From NCBI GenBank assembly GCA_902788365.1, contig CADAJN010000008.1, positions 1 through 64,000 of the forward strand: a stretch of 64,000 nucleotides of DNA. Reading direction: 5' to 3'. This DNA comes from an uncultured Pseudomonadota bacterium (GTDB lineage Bacteria; Pseudomonadota; Alphaproteobacteria; RF32; CAG-239). Below are positions 9,305-19,600 of the stretch, in pieces; the stretch's first letter is position 1; every line of letters starts with the position of its first letter. The notes under the pieces were generated by a model. The model saw nothing but the letters and a program-made list of their open reading frames with translations. It ran no database searches and had not been told where the DNA came from. The position numbers and the translations under genes are program-made.

Positions 9305-9342
9305 AAAAAAGCCTCTAAAAAAATATTCTCCAGAGGCTTTTT
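9305..9342. terminator. Bidirectional terminator
   Basis: GCCTCT (9311-9316) pairs with AGAGGC (9332-9337), with an A-run before and a T-run after, so it can stop transcription from both sides: the acetyltransferase on the plus strand and the autotransporter on the minus strand. Confidence 0.7.
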
Positions 9343-9386
9343 AACACCGCAATTTATTTTCTGAGCCTATAACTTTCTATATATTT

Positions 9387-12300
9387 TTAGAATTGGTAAT
9401 TTATTCCCATTGACGCAGTGTGATTGTGGTAATGCTTACGGAATGCTCCTGTATATTCTATTGCAACCGAAAGTTTATCTGTTACGTCATAAGCAATGCT
9501 CGGACTGACTTCAACGGCCAAACGCTTCAATGTTGCTCCTTCATAGCGATAATTTGTACCATTTGTCAAAGTAACAACTCCACCATCTTTACCGGAGTTA
9601 AAGTCATAAGTTATACCGGCATATAAACTCGGATGTATTTTATAGCCTTTAATTTCGCTATTGTTTTGAATATGCAAGCCCGCAACCCCGCTTAATATAC
9701 CAGTATTATGGCCACTTACTGTTTGTAACGCCGTATCGGTGTAACCGTGACGATTGATATGATGCCAGCGTAATCCGGCTTGTGGTGTGATAAACCATGT
9801 ATTTTTACGATATTCGTATCCGCCTATGATATCGGCAGATAAAACATCAACACTGTAATTTGCTTTGATTGTGCGATTAACGGCATAACGTTTTTCATCC
9901 CAATCGGCAAAATCATATTTAACAACACCGTTAACAAACCATTCGCTCGGTTTATATTCACCATAACCAAACACTGTGGAAGTTGTCACATCATAATCAC
10001 GGCGTTTACTACTGATATCAGTTTCTTCATAGCGTCCGCCGATACCGAGTTTTATATGCTGAGTGATTTGCTTATCCATACCTGCAATAATACCATGACT
10101 CTTAGAATCATATCCGCTAACTTTACCAATATCTTTTTGTTTGGACTTTCCATAATATGGCATTGCCCAAATATTGACACCATATAACAGTTGACTTTCC
10201 GTGTCATCATTTTTGGCACGCAAATGATAATCTACGGCAGAGAATATGCGATTATTTGTTTCGCTCATAAAGTTCATAACCGCAGATTCACTTGGCGCAA
10301 TAGCCGTCAATTCTTCATTAAATCTTTGACCACCTGTTTGTGCAAAACGCGCCAAATCATTGGCCAAACCTTGCGCCACCGGATTACTTTGCGACGGACC
10401 GTCAACCCATGCGCCGGCTGCATCTTGATTTGTTTGTGTGCCACCGTTTTCTTCAGACACTTCTCGCGCGGTTTTGCCTTGTTCCACTGTATAAATACCT
10501 GATTTATCGGAAAAACGCTTAACCTTATACATATTATTGTGAAAAACATCTTCAAAATTATTGTTATTGATATCCGAGCCGTCGGTCAAAGCCAAAAGCG
10601 GAATACTGACTTCGGTTTGACCTTTTAGCACATCTTGTCCGAAGGTAATATCAATTTTGGCTCCTTGAGCAATATCAAACGCATTGGCTCTGATGCCGCC
10701 GAATGTATTTAAATCATCTACGTTCAGCGTCAGTTGCGAACCGGCATCAAACTGAACTGTTTTTAAGCTGACAAGATTATTGCCGACAATCAGATTGCCG
10801 CCATAAGTCGCGTGCAACTTAACATCATTTGCAAGATTGTTTTGACCTGCTGTCAGTTTGGCATTATTAACATTAACCGTATTGCCTGAAATTTTGCTTT
10901 CCATTTGCCAATCCGCATTAACATTTGTGGTGCCGTTTCCCGCAATATCATTGGTAATTTTATTAACACCGCTGAGGTTAATTGTGCCGTTGTTTTCAAT
11001 ACCTTCTTGGTTGCCTGAGATTTCAACATTATTGAGATTAAGCACCGCATCATCGGCCGTCAGCTTGGCAACAGTTTTAGCGTTGGTTATCTTTACATCA
11101 TTTAGCGAAACAACAGTTCCGGCTTCGGATAAATCAAACAGTTTGGCGCCGTTACCGTCAAGAGTGGAAACATCTTTGCCCTGTCCGTTAATATTCAGCT
11201 CGCCGATGTGTGTCACTCCGATATTGTCAACACCGTCGCTGACTTTATATGTTGCTTGGTCGGCATTAAAATTGCGCTTTGTCAAATCGGCAGTATTGAC
11301 AAGCATTAGCGTGTCGCCCAGCGATTCGTCATAGTCCCCGCTCTCGTTGCGCGTTGTTAACCCGATAGAATCATTAAGTGTATCGGTTGTCGCCAAACCA
11401 AGCGTTCCGTATACGGTGTCAACGGTCCCTTTTTCACGGAAGTTGCGCGACCAGTCGGTATTTTCGGTCACCGTATCTTTGACCGTATTCTTTTCTTGCG
11501 TTACCACAAATTCTCCGCCAAGCTCACTTGCCGCTTGGGTAGTCAGAGCCAACTGCAGATTTGCCGCATCAGCACTACCTTGTGTTTTAAGAATCTGCAC
11601 TTTGAAATTTTTATTGGTAATTTCATTAAACGCCTTATCGGTCAAATTAAAGTGGTCAATTTGCACTACCTTTCCGGCAGTTCCGGTTTGGGTAGTTGTT
11701 GCAAATGAATCCGCTTCTTCGCCCTCCACACTGAAATCAATCGTCCATTTGGCGGTATTATCGGCAACAAGATTATAAATACCATATTCTTTGATATTTC
11801 CATCAGCAGTGCTGATGTTGGCAGAATCTGCCGTAACATACGCATTTTTGATGTCGTTATAAAGGTTGATATGACTGTTGGCATCACCGGTTAACCGAGT
11901 TTTATAGCCCAAAGAACCGTCAATGGTATCATAAAACGTAACTGTACCGCCGTTGATTGCCGTAACCGTCAAGTCGGCATTGTCCATATAAACGGCATTG
12001 TCAACGTCGTTGATTTTGTTGCCTTTGAACAAAGTGTTGCCGTTATCGGCGGCAATGGTCAAATTTTGCCTGGAATAAATTGCCGCCCCAAAACCCTCTC
12101 CGCTTGCGGTAAAAGTGTTGTCGGTAAAGATTGCGTTCTTAATACCATTTGTGATTTCATCATTGTTATAGATTACGCCTCCATAGATATTTGTTGCCGA
12201 ACCGGTGTTTTCATTGAATTTACCGCCAATGGAAGCAATAGTGGCGTAGCCGTTGGGATTGCCTAACATATTGGCAATAACCCCACCATAAATATCTCCG

Positions 12301-13505
12301 TCTAGGCTGACAGCTCTGTTTTTGCTAAAATTGCTGTTGATGTTACCAATAGAGGATTCACCAAAAACTACCCAGTTAAGAATTGTGCCGCCCATAACAT
12401 CGCCGTATTTAGTATATGCTACATTTTCATTAAAAACAGAATTGTTGATATTTCCGATTTCTGAAAAAGCAAATACCCATGCTCCTTGAGTTGAATTTCT
12501 CATTGTATATACGGAATTATATATGGCGGCGCCGCCAACATCGCCGTTGTTGCCGTTATTGGCAGTTGAAACAACATAGTTATTTTCAAATACGGCATTT
12601 TCAATTTTCCCGATATTACCATACTGATTGGCAATAGCTCCTCCGTATGCGCCATTCATATATCTTATTTGATAAGCAGATGAATCATCAAATATAAACG
12701 AATACGGGGCTACTGCATTTGGATTGGTCATAATAATGCCGTTAGCAATAAACTTTCCGGATATTTCATTTATAACACCTACTCCAGATGGAGTGGGCGC
12801 AGCCAGTGCTCTATATACATTAATATATGAATTGTATATTGCGCCGCCATACGCCGAACCGTAAAAATAATTATAATGACCAACTGTTGTTGCATTATTT
12901 GATTTTATATAATTACCGATAAAAACAGCATCAATAGAGGTTAATGTATTTACATTAGAAATACCGCCCCCGATCGGATAGAATTCCGTTTGAAAATCAA
13001 CATTATTCGTGCTATAACCGATGTAATATGTATTTTTTATATACTCAACAGCCTCATGATATTCAGATGGTTTACTGATAAAAATATTGGCTGAATTCAC
13101 ATGATAAGCGTCATACACATCACTGGCACCGCCAAAAACTGCACCGTCTATAGTATCAAGTGTATCAGGATATCCGGGAATACGATCATCCAAAGCATCA
13201 AAATTGAAAATTTTATGGTCCTGATTTGTTGCTATTATATCGGCACCTGTTGCGTCGGCTAATCTGTGCAGTTTATAAACGCCGGTGTCGGCATCTTGTG
13301 TCCATTGATAGTAAAATGAAGATGCTCTTGTATCCGTTCCCCGACCGGTATAAGTAACCCCTTTGTAGTCGTCAATAGATGCTTGCGCCGGAGTTGCCGC
13401 AACAGCCCCCAATGCAAATAAACCCATATTAATCATAAAACATTTTTTCAAAACGCTGCGATATTGCGCAGACAACAATCCCGTAGCAGTGCGCGTATAT
13501 TTCAT
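9387..13505 (-). CDS. Large autotransporter adhesin with Pmp-like passenger
   Basis: Type V secreted surface protein of 1372 residues. A signal peptide ends near residue 43 (ATPAQA-S). The passenger (about 45-1050) is rich in Asn and Gly. Up to about residue 480 it carries repeated GGAI/GGVI motifs (YGGAIYNS, YGGAIANQ, YGGVIANM) and FxxN motifs (FENN, FNEN, FSKN, FTDN), as in the beta-helical Pmp proteins of Chlamydia. The last 300 or so residues form the autotransporter beta-barrel and end in the typical aromatic INYQF. AAAGG precedes the ATG and a promoter lies at 13601-13628. Its ligand is unknown. Confidence 0.88.
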   Translation of the reverse strand: MKYTRTATGLLSAQYRSVLKKCFMINMGLFALGAVAATPAQASIDDYKGVTYTGRGTDTRASSFYYQWTQDADTGVYKLHRLADATGADIIATNQDHKIFNFDALDDRIPGYPDTLDTIDGAVFGGASDVYDAYHVNSANIFISKPSEYHEAVEYIKNTYYIGYSTNNVDFQTEFYPIGGGISNVNTLTSIDAVFIGNYIKSNNATTVGHYNYFYGSAYGGAIYNSYINVYRALAAPTPSGVGVINEISGKFIANGIIMTNPNAVAPYSFIFDDSSAYQIRYMNGAYGGAIANQYGNIGKIENAVFENNYVVSTANNGNNGDVGGAAIYNSVYTMRNSTQGAWVFAFSEIGNINNSVFNENVAYTKYGDVMGGTILNWVVFGESSIGNINSNFSKNRAVSLDGDIYGGVIANMLGNPNGYATIASIGGKFNENTGSATNIYGGVIYNNDEITNGIKNAIFTDNTFTASGEGFGAAIYSRQNLTIAADNGNTLFKGNKINDVDNAVYMDNADLTVTAINGGTVTFYDTIDGSLGYKTRLTGDANSHINLYNDIKNAYVTADSANISTADGNIKEYGIYNLVADNTAKWTIDFSVEGEEADSFATTTQTGTAGKVVQIDHFNLTDKAFNEITNKNFKVQILKTQGSADAANLQLALTTQAASELGGEFVVTQEKNTVKDTVTENTDWSRNFREKGTVDTVYGTLGLATTDTLNDSIGLTTRNESGDYDESLGDTLMLVNTADLTKRNFNADQATYKVSDGVDNIGVTHIGELNINGQGKDVSTLDGNGAKLFDLSEAGTVVSLNDVKITNAKTVAKLTADDAVLNLNNVEISGNQEGIENNGTINLSGVNKITNDIAGNGTTNVNADWQMESKISGNTVNVNNAKLTAGQNNLANDVKLHATYGGNLIVGNNLVSLKTVQFDAGSQLTLNVDDLNTFGGIRANAFDIAQGAKIDITFGQDVLKGQTEVSIPLLALTDGSDINNNNFEDVFHNNMYKVKRFSDKSGIYTVEQGKTAREVSEENGGTQTNQDAAGAWVDGPSQSNPVAQGLANDLARFAQTGGQRFNEELTAIAPSESAVMNFMSETNNRIFSAVDYHLRAKNDDTESQLLYGVNIWAMPYYGKSKQKDIGKVSGYDSKSHGIIAGMDKQITQHIKLGIGGRYEETDISSKRRDYDVTTSTVFGYGEYKPSEWFVNGVVKYDFADWDEKRYAVNRTIKANYSVDVLSADIIGGYEYRKNTWFITPQAGLRWHHINRHGYTDTALQTVSGHNTGILSGVAGLHIQNNSEIKGYKIHPSLYAGITYDFNSGKDGGVVTLTNGTNYRYEGATLKRLAVEVSPSIAYDVTDKLSVAIEYTGAFRKHYHNHTASMGINYQF

Positions 13506-13600
13506 AGTTTGTTGCCTTTAATAAAGATTTAGTCCGTTTTCTATATCAAAATAATAAAAATCAAAATGATAAAACAAAGCTCAAAGAGTTAACAAATCTA

Positions 13601-13628
13601 ATTTTAGAACTTGCGCTCTTATTGTCAA
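13601..13628 (-). promoter_or_regulatory. Promoter of the autotransporter
   Basis: On the minus strand TTGACA (13623-13628) and TAAAAT (13601-13606) are 16 bases apart, about 95 bases before the start codon. Confidence 0.5.
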
Positions 13629-13767
13629 TGAAAATGGGGAAGGTTGTGCACAGCAGAACATACTCATACCAAATAAAACAAGTATTCGCTTTTGCTCTTG
13701 CCTGCATTTTAAAATATTGCATTTTCAAACTTTTTTTGCCAAAATAATCAGCAAAGGAGATATTGAT

Positions 13768-14460
13768 ATGACCGGTATTGAATATATAAAACAATCTGTT
13801 TCTAAACTGCTGCACAATGATTCAAGCGGCCACGATGACAAACATGTCTTTCGCGTTTTTGAAAATGCCATGAATTTTTGTAACGAGCTTCCTCAAGCCA
13901 ACCGTGATTTGGTTGCGGCCGCCGCTTTGTTACACGATTGTGATGATTATAAGTTGTTTGGTGAAGAAAGCGCACGTTTATTAACAAATACCAGTCGTAT
14001 CTTAGCAAACTCCGGATTTGACGGCGATTTTACCGATAATTGTCTTAAAATCATTAAAACAATCGGCTACAGTAAACGTTTGAGCGGAATTATCCCCGAT
14101 TGCGTAGAAGGAAAAATTGTTTCCGATGCCGATATGGCAGATGCCACCGGTATCATCGGCATTATTCGTTGTATTGAATATCGCGTTCATCGCTCGGGAG
14201 GCAAGGAACCTTTTTTTGACCCCGATTATCTGCCGACAGAAATGGATGCGCAAAAATATAAACAAATAACTTATTGCCCGATCGTAAACCACTTTTTTGA
14301 TAAATTGTTTCGGTTGCGCGACTTGGCCTTAACCGACCCCGGACGTAAGTGTATAGAAAAAAGACACAAGGTAATTGTCAATTTTCTGGAAAACTATTTT
14401 GATGAAACTAATGCGCCTCAGGTTTGGAAAGATTTATTGGCACAATATGCCGCAAAATAG
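13768..14460 (+). CDS. HD-domain phosphohydrolase
   Basis: Metal-dependent phosphohydrolase of unknown substrate, 230 residues. HD-superfamily residues are visible: a first histidine in DDKHVFRVF near residue 26, the LLHDCDD motif near residue 55 and a later aspartate in SDADMADATG near residue 121. The C-terminal region (CIEKRHKVIVNFLENY) resembles the YedJ/YpgQ group. The ATG at 13768 has an ideal AGGAG 8 bases upstream; an in-frame ATG 51 bases earlier has none. Confidence 0.82.
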   Translation: MTGIEYIKQSVSKLLHNDSSGHDDKHVFRVFENAMNFCNELPQANRDLVAAAALLHDCDDYKLFGEESARLLTNTSRILANSGFDGDFTDNCLKIIKTIGYSKRLSGIIPDCVEGKIVSDADMADATGIIGIIRCIEYRVHRSGGKEPFFDPDYLPTEMDAQKYKQITYCPIVNHFFDKLFRLRDLALTDPGRKCIEKRHKVIVNFLENYFDETNAPQVWKDLLAQYAAK

Positions 14461-14612
14461 ATTTTTGGCCGGCACCGTTTATTCGCAAAGCTAAACTGCC
14501 CAAAAATATATAAAAAACATATAACTGCTTGTTAACATAAGATAGCCCTGCTCTTGTTTTTTATTTTTTTCTGAAATAATATGCCGGTATATTTTATGAA
14601 GTGGGGGAAAAT

Positions 14613-15161
14613 ATGTCATCTTTTCTACAATTTATTAAACTGTTTATATCGGGAAAAACATTACAAGGGATTAGGTTCAGAACCAATTTATCCATCATAT
14701 TGACCTTTGCAGTTCTGATTATAGAAATTGCAATATATTACATACACTGGAATTCTATTCCGAACATGATTCAATATGACTATGATTTTTCCGGCACTCC
14801 CAATAACATTTGCGAAAAAAAATGTATATGGTATAATGTTCTTCTTCAAATATTTATTTGCGTTTTTGTTTTTATATTAAAATATCTTTCATACAAAACA
14901 AAACGAATTCACCATATCGTTTATGATCAAAACAACCGCTTAATCCCGATTATGGATAAACGATTTTCTATGTTTGCGTGGGAAACAGCCATGCTTTTCG
15001 TAACCACCGAACAAGGATACATTTTTGCTCTTATTGATATGATTGAAAGCCGCATGTGCGATGATGTGGTAACAATGATATTTCTGTTTTGGCTGACTGT
15101 TCTCATTATTGAATTTCGCTCCGATTTAAAAGCATTAAAAGCCGACAGTAAAAATGCGTAA
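14613..15161 (+). CDS. DUF1648-like integral membrane protein
   Basis: Hypothetical membrane protein of 182 residues with about four hydrophobic segments (near 25-45, 70-95, 125-145 and 155-170). After the first segment, WNSIPNMIQYDYDFSGTPNN resembles the W..(L/I)P..I..HF...G.P pattern of DUF1648 proteins. GGGGG stands just before the ATG; a GTG 12 bases upstream is in frame but overlaps that ribosome-binding site. The gene stands alone and ends at a bidirectional terminator. No function is assigned. Confidence 0.65.
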   Translation: MSSFLQFIKLFISGKTLQGIRFRTNLSIILTFAVLIIEIAIYYIHWNSIPNMIQYDYDFSGTPNNICEKKCIWYNVLLQIFICVFVFILKYLSYKTKRIHHIVYDQNNRLIPIMDKRFSMFAWETAMLFVTTEQGYIFALIDMIESRMCDDVVTMIFLFWLTVLIIEFRSDLKALKADSKNA

Positions 15162-15165
15162 AAAA

Positions 15166-15195
15166 AGAGCATAACAGCACATACCGTTATGCTCT
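15166..15195. terminator. Bidirectional terminator
   Basis: AGAGCATAAC (15166-15175) pairs perfectly with GTTATGCTCT (15186-15195). An A-run precedes it and TTAAAT follows. It lies between convergent genes. Confidence 0.7.
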
Positions 15196-15213
15196 TAAAT
15201 AAAGATTTTATGC

Positions 15214-15513
15214 TTAATTACAATAAACCGAATAGCTTTCCGGTGCATAAATTCCCATGGTCAAGCCACCAAACAACGAATCATACAATGTCCAATGAGC
15301 ATCTACGGCCTTAATACCTTTTGCCGGACAAACATTAGACAGGTCATAATCCGTTTTTTGCCACATTCCCCACAAGAAGAAATGACTTCTGCCCTCGTAT
15401 GCAGGTTTGGTATTTATTTCTTGTTGCGGATTAAGATTAAAACGCATAATATGGTCACTGCCGCAAGCAGAAAGCGTCAAAGCCAGGCCAATACAAATTA
15501 AAAATTTTTTCAT
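15214..15513 (-). CDS. Bor/Iss-family outer-membrane lipoprotein
   Basis: Small lipoprotein of 99 residues. The signal ends in the lipobox LSAC, giving a lipidated cysteine at residue 17. The mature part follows the Bor/Iss plan: SHFFLWGMWQ, a middle VCPAKGIKAVD, and a C-terminal GGLTMGIYAPESYSVYC similar to GFITLGIYTPLEARVYC of phage lambda Bor. Bor and Iss promote serum resistance in E. coli; whether this protein does is unknown. GGAGGA precedes the ATG. Bor genes are often phage-borne, but no phage genes are seen nearby. Confidence 0.78.
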   Translation of the reverse strand: MKKFLICIGLALTLSACGSDHIMRFNLNPQQEINTKPAYEGRSHFFLWGMWQKTDYDLSNVCPAKGIKAVDAHWTLYDSLFGGLTMGIYAPESYSVYCN

Positions 15514-15750
15514 AGATAGTCCTCCTTCTTGGGTTATAAACTATTGCCACGTTACAATAAATGCACCAGAATGTCAACAGCCGCAAAAAAGATAGTCTGA
15601 AAACCTATTGTTATATAAAAATTTTCCCTTTCAAAACCAAAATGTTACAAAAATATGAAAAAAAACCATTTTTTAAATTATTGCTGGTATTCTGCGCCAT
15701 AGTATGTTACTGTAAACTAACATAAGTATGTTCTGAAAAGGCTGAAATAT

Positions 15751-16632
15751 ATGTATATTTGGATTTTACTGGCAACAATTATGGTGGCGTTGAGCTTTTT
15801 TAATTTATCACCGCGTCGCGATAAAGATAACGCCTACAACGAAATTAAAACCGCAACGATCATCAATCGTTTTCGGCTTGAAAATAATGCTGTTGTGCGC
15901 CTGTTGCAATGCGAAACACTGATGAATATGCACACAAAAGGCTGGGATTCGGGAGATGCCCCATATAAAATTGAATTAACCTCCACCGATGATGACGGTA
16001 ACACTGTTTCCAATGATGCTTTTGATTTTGAATATACTTCACCAACCGAAAATCTGCCGGTGGGCTATCAGGCCGATCCGAACTTTCAGATTTATCATTA
16101 TGTTTATTGTCTGGATATACCGGCTGAAAATCGTAACCCGGATACCGGAGCACTTCCGGCGGTAATGCGCCCTTGTCAATACGGCTCGGCGGTGCATCCG
16201 ACCTATGTTGTATCATTTGCGGTTATTCCGATGCGCTTTCTGTCAAAAAACGCGGCAGCAGGCGAGCTGGCTGAACCGTTACCGATGTTTGTAAAATATC
16301 TGGCAGATGAAACCAAAGGCCAAGGCATTGCCGGCTGGCTTGATTGCAATGCCTCCGGAACATGCGAATTAAAAGGCAACGCATCGTATCAGGTAACAAA
16401 CATTATTAACGATGAAACAAACGAGGCTGTCGGCAACAAACGCGGTGTTCTGCCGCCAAATTCGGTGCTGTTCAATAATCCGGATTTTGCAGCTACTTGC
16501 CTGACCACACAGCCATGTATGTTTTTGTATCGCAAAATGCCGACCACTGATGAGCGTGCTTACTGCCGCCATCGCATGAATGGCTGGCAAAACCATTTGA
16601 ACAACCCTCCGGAAACACCGGAACAACCTTAA
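15751..16632 (+). CDS. Membrane-anchored secreted protein, pilin-operon partner
   Basis: Unrecognised protein of 293 residues. It has one N-terminal hydrophobic segment (about residues 2-17) followed by a polar Cys-containing domain (CLDIP, RPCQYG, LDCNASGTCEL, TCLTTQPC, AYCRHR), suggesting disulfides outside the cytoplasm. There is no prepilin peptidase site, but the layout (short N-terminal helix, then an exported domain) recalls minor pilins or pilin-assembly partners. It ends 44 bases before the giant pilin-like gene and is very probably co-transcribed with it. The ribosome-binding site is weak (AAGGC). Function is inferred only from context. Confidence 0.6.
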   Translation: MYIWILLATIMVALSFFNLSPRRDKDNAYNEIKTATIINRFRLENNAVVRLLQCETLMNMHTKGWDSGDAPYKIELTSTDDDGNTVSNDAFDFEYTSPTENLPVGYQADPNFQIYHYVYCLDIPAENRNPDTGALPAVMRPCQYGSAVHPTYVVSFAVIPMRFLSKNAAAGELAEPLPMFVKYLADETKGQGIAGWLDCNASGTCELKGNASYQVTNIINDETNEAVGNKRGVLPPNSVLFNNPDFAATCLTTQPCMFLYRKMPTTDERAYCRHRMNGWQNHLNNPPETPEQP

Positions 16633-16676
16633 TAATTATTGGCGTGGCAAAGATATGGAACTTGAGGAGAACGACC

Positions 16677-19600
16677 ATGACAAAGTTAAATAAAAATATG
16701 CTGGAACGAGGCGGTTTAATGATTGAAGCCTTGGCCATGCTTGGCCTAATTGCCGTTGTAACACCGACAATGTATAAAAAATCGGCCGAACGCACTTTGG
16801 AAGTGGAAGATATCAACACGGCCACCACGGTTCGCACTTATATGAACGCGGTAGAGGCCTTTATGAACAACGAATACGGCACCTTGATGGGACAACCGGA
16901 ATTAAATGCAGATGGTGGTGTTGCCGACCCGAATGCGCGCCGCGGCTTTTTCTATGAAAGCGCCGATGATGTCACCATCGGCCGCCCGATCGGTTCACGC
17001 GATTTCCACGGTAACGCCGGCGATCCGGTTTTGGAACTGACTGTAGACGATTTAGAGCCGTATTTGCCATACCATTTTGAAGCCAATAACCCGTTATATG
17101 ACTATGCCGCACCGCAAGCACGCATTGTCAAAAACGGCAACAATTTAACCGCCTTTGTGCAATTTCCGGCGCGCCAAGGCCAGGCTGACGGCATTGGCCA
17201 AGAGCGCACGGCACGCATTGCTTCCTTAGTCGGTGCGACAGGTGGTTATGTGCTTTCCGACGGCCAACAGGCACGCGGTGTCGGTGGCGTATGGAGCTTA
17301 GACAACAACAACATGAACGCCCTGTTCGGCGGCGCCGGTAATCCGTATTCGCTCGTCACAGCTTCGGCCAATGTTGCCATGGATACCAACGGCGGCCAAC
17401 TTGATAACGATAAATATCTGCAACGCACCCGCGAAGATGATACCGATGCCGAGGGCGATGAACTGTGGCGCAACACCATGCGCACTGACTTGTATATGGG
17501 CGGCAATTTGAATGAGGATTCTAACGAAACTCAAAACACCAACGGTCAGGATAATAATACCAAACACAGCATTCGCAGCATTCAGAGCATGATCGTCGGT
17601 GCCGAAAAAGCACCTGAAGTCGGCCGCCAAAATGCCGACGGCACGCCGGTAAATGACGCAGAAGGCCACCAAGTTATGGACGAAGTAACCAATTATGGTC
17701 TATATATTTACGGCACAGGCACCGACAACAAAGATTATGCCGACGCATATATTAACGGTGCTTTACAAGCAGTTGCCAACGAACTGTATGCTTCCAAAGG
17801 TCGTATGATTGGCGAAGGCGATGCACCGGCAGAAGGCGCGCCTGACGAACGTTATGGCGGTGCTCAATTCTTATTCGGTCGTGAATCAGACAGCGAATAC
17901 AACACCGAAATTCGCGGCAATGGCGATATTATGAACATGGGCTCACAAGGCTGGATTTATGCCAATTTAATGAATGAAAATGAACAAAACAGCGTTACCA
18001 TCGGCGGCGAATATGGCATCGCCATGGATTATACTCCGGCCGGAGAAACAAGCACTGAAAACGTGCTTGATATCGCCATTGGTAACACCGTGCAAATCGG
18101 CGAACATGGTAAGAAAACCGATGGTTCCAATCCGAGCAACATTGAAGCATCTTATGTAAATATCTTTTATGATGGCGATGCGGCAGATGAAAAAGATGCT
18201 CCGTGGGGCTATAGAACAACAACAAATGCCTCCGGAGCAGATGTTCAGGTTACTAACAAATCGTTGGTGCACGACATGTATGTGAAAACGACAACGTCAG
18301 AAGGTGTCACAACCACTACGGGGGTAGAGCCTAATTTCCCGGTAGCGATTGGCGCGAATACCAAGGTTGAAGGAACATTGGCTGCCGCGCAAATGGACAC
18401 CAACAAACTCCGCGCCGCCAATTTAGAGGCCGGTTCGGAAAGAGTCGGCGATGCCAGAAAGTGGTTGAAAGCCACACAAAACGGCGTATTTATCAGATCG
18501 CCTAAGGCTTATTTAGATGACGGCACATATGGTGCCGGACCGGGAATGAACATCATTCAAAACGGTATTCTTATGACTTCAAACCGCTCCAGATACTCTA
18601 CAATGTACGAGGAAGGTTCAGAAGTTGAAGGTAACGGCGGCGGTGCATATTTAATTATGAAAGGTCCTGAAGGAAACTCCCGAGCTGAGATTGGAGCTCA
18701 ATACAATCAAGGAGGTGTTAGTCGCGGCACGCGTGTTCAAGTTGCAGGCGGCACCAACTCTGACAGCATTAACTTCGTCTTTGACGGTGGCAAAAATACC
18801 TCTATGCCGGTAAATTATAAAAACTCCAAACTCAGTTTGACTTCAACAAACATGACCAACAATCAGATAATCATGACGGCAAATAAAAACAATGAAAAGG
18901 CCGGTGATTTAATCATTCAGGCCGATAAAGGTGATATGAGTGAAAATACCGAAGAACCAAGTCAGTTAAAAATTCGTAACTCGGAAGTCAGTATTGATAT
19001 GCTCGGCAATGACTTGGTCATTCAACAAGCCGCAAGTTCACGGCGGGCAGCTCACGTTAATGATGCTGACCATAGTAATACCGCATGGAATAATAACGAA
19101 TTCCGCACCATTTTCCAAGGCGGCCATGTTGTTCTCAACGAGGCTAACTTAAAAGTGTATAACAAAACAAACAAAGGCGGATTATTCGTGCGCGGCAATA
19201 GCGACACCGATTCCGGCGGTGACAGCTCGGTCGGCGCTATAACCAACTCCTATATTGACGGCGAAGACGCTAAATACATGGCGGCAATGCACGGAAACAT
19301 GATTTTCACCGGTGCCGGCATGGAAAAATTTGGTACGGGTGAAGGTGCAACCGGGAAAGATCGTAGCGGCGTAAAATATGCTTCCGTCGGCGCTTATGAT
19401 CGCGATGCTGCCGTTAATATTATCGCTGATGACAGCGCCACCGGCACCAACACCAAATACGGCAGCGTCTTGGTGATTGATAAAAATATGTATTCGTCTA
19501 ATGGCGGTGATTTCAGCATCAAAAGCGGTGCTAAATTAGATACCAATAACAACTATGTCGGATTTAATGATACGGCTTATGAAGCAGATTATCAGTTCCG

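Noticed and set aside
10858..11778. Two long plus-strand frames inside the autotransporter gene
   Set aside because: They mirror the repetitive passenger sequence on the opposite strand and have no ribosome-binding site or recognisable domain.
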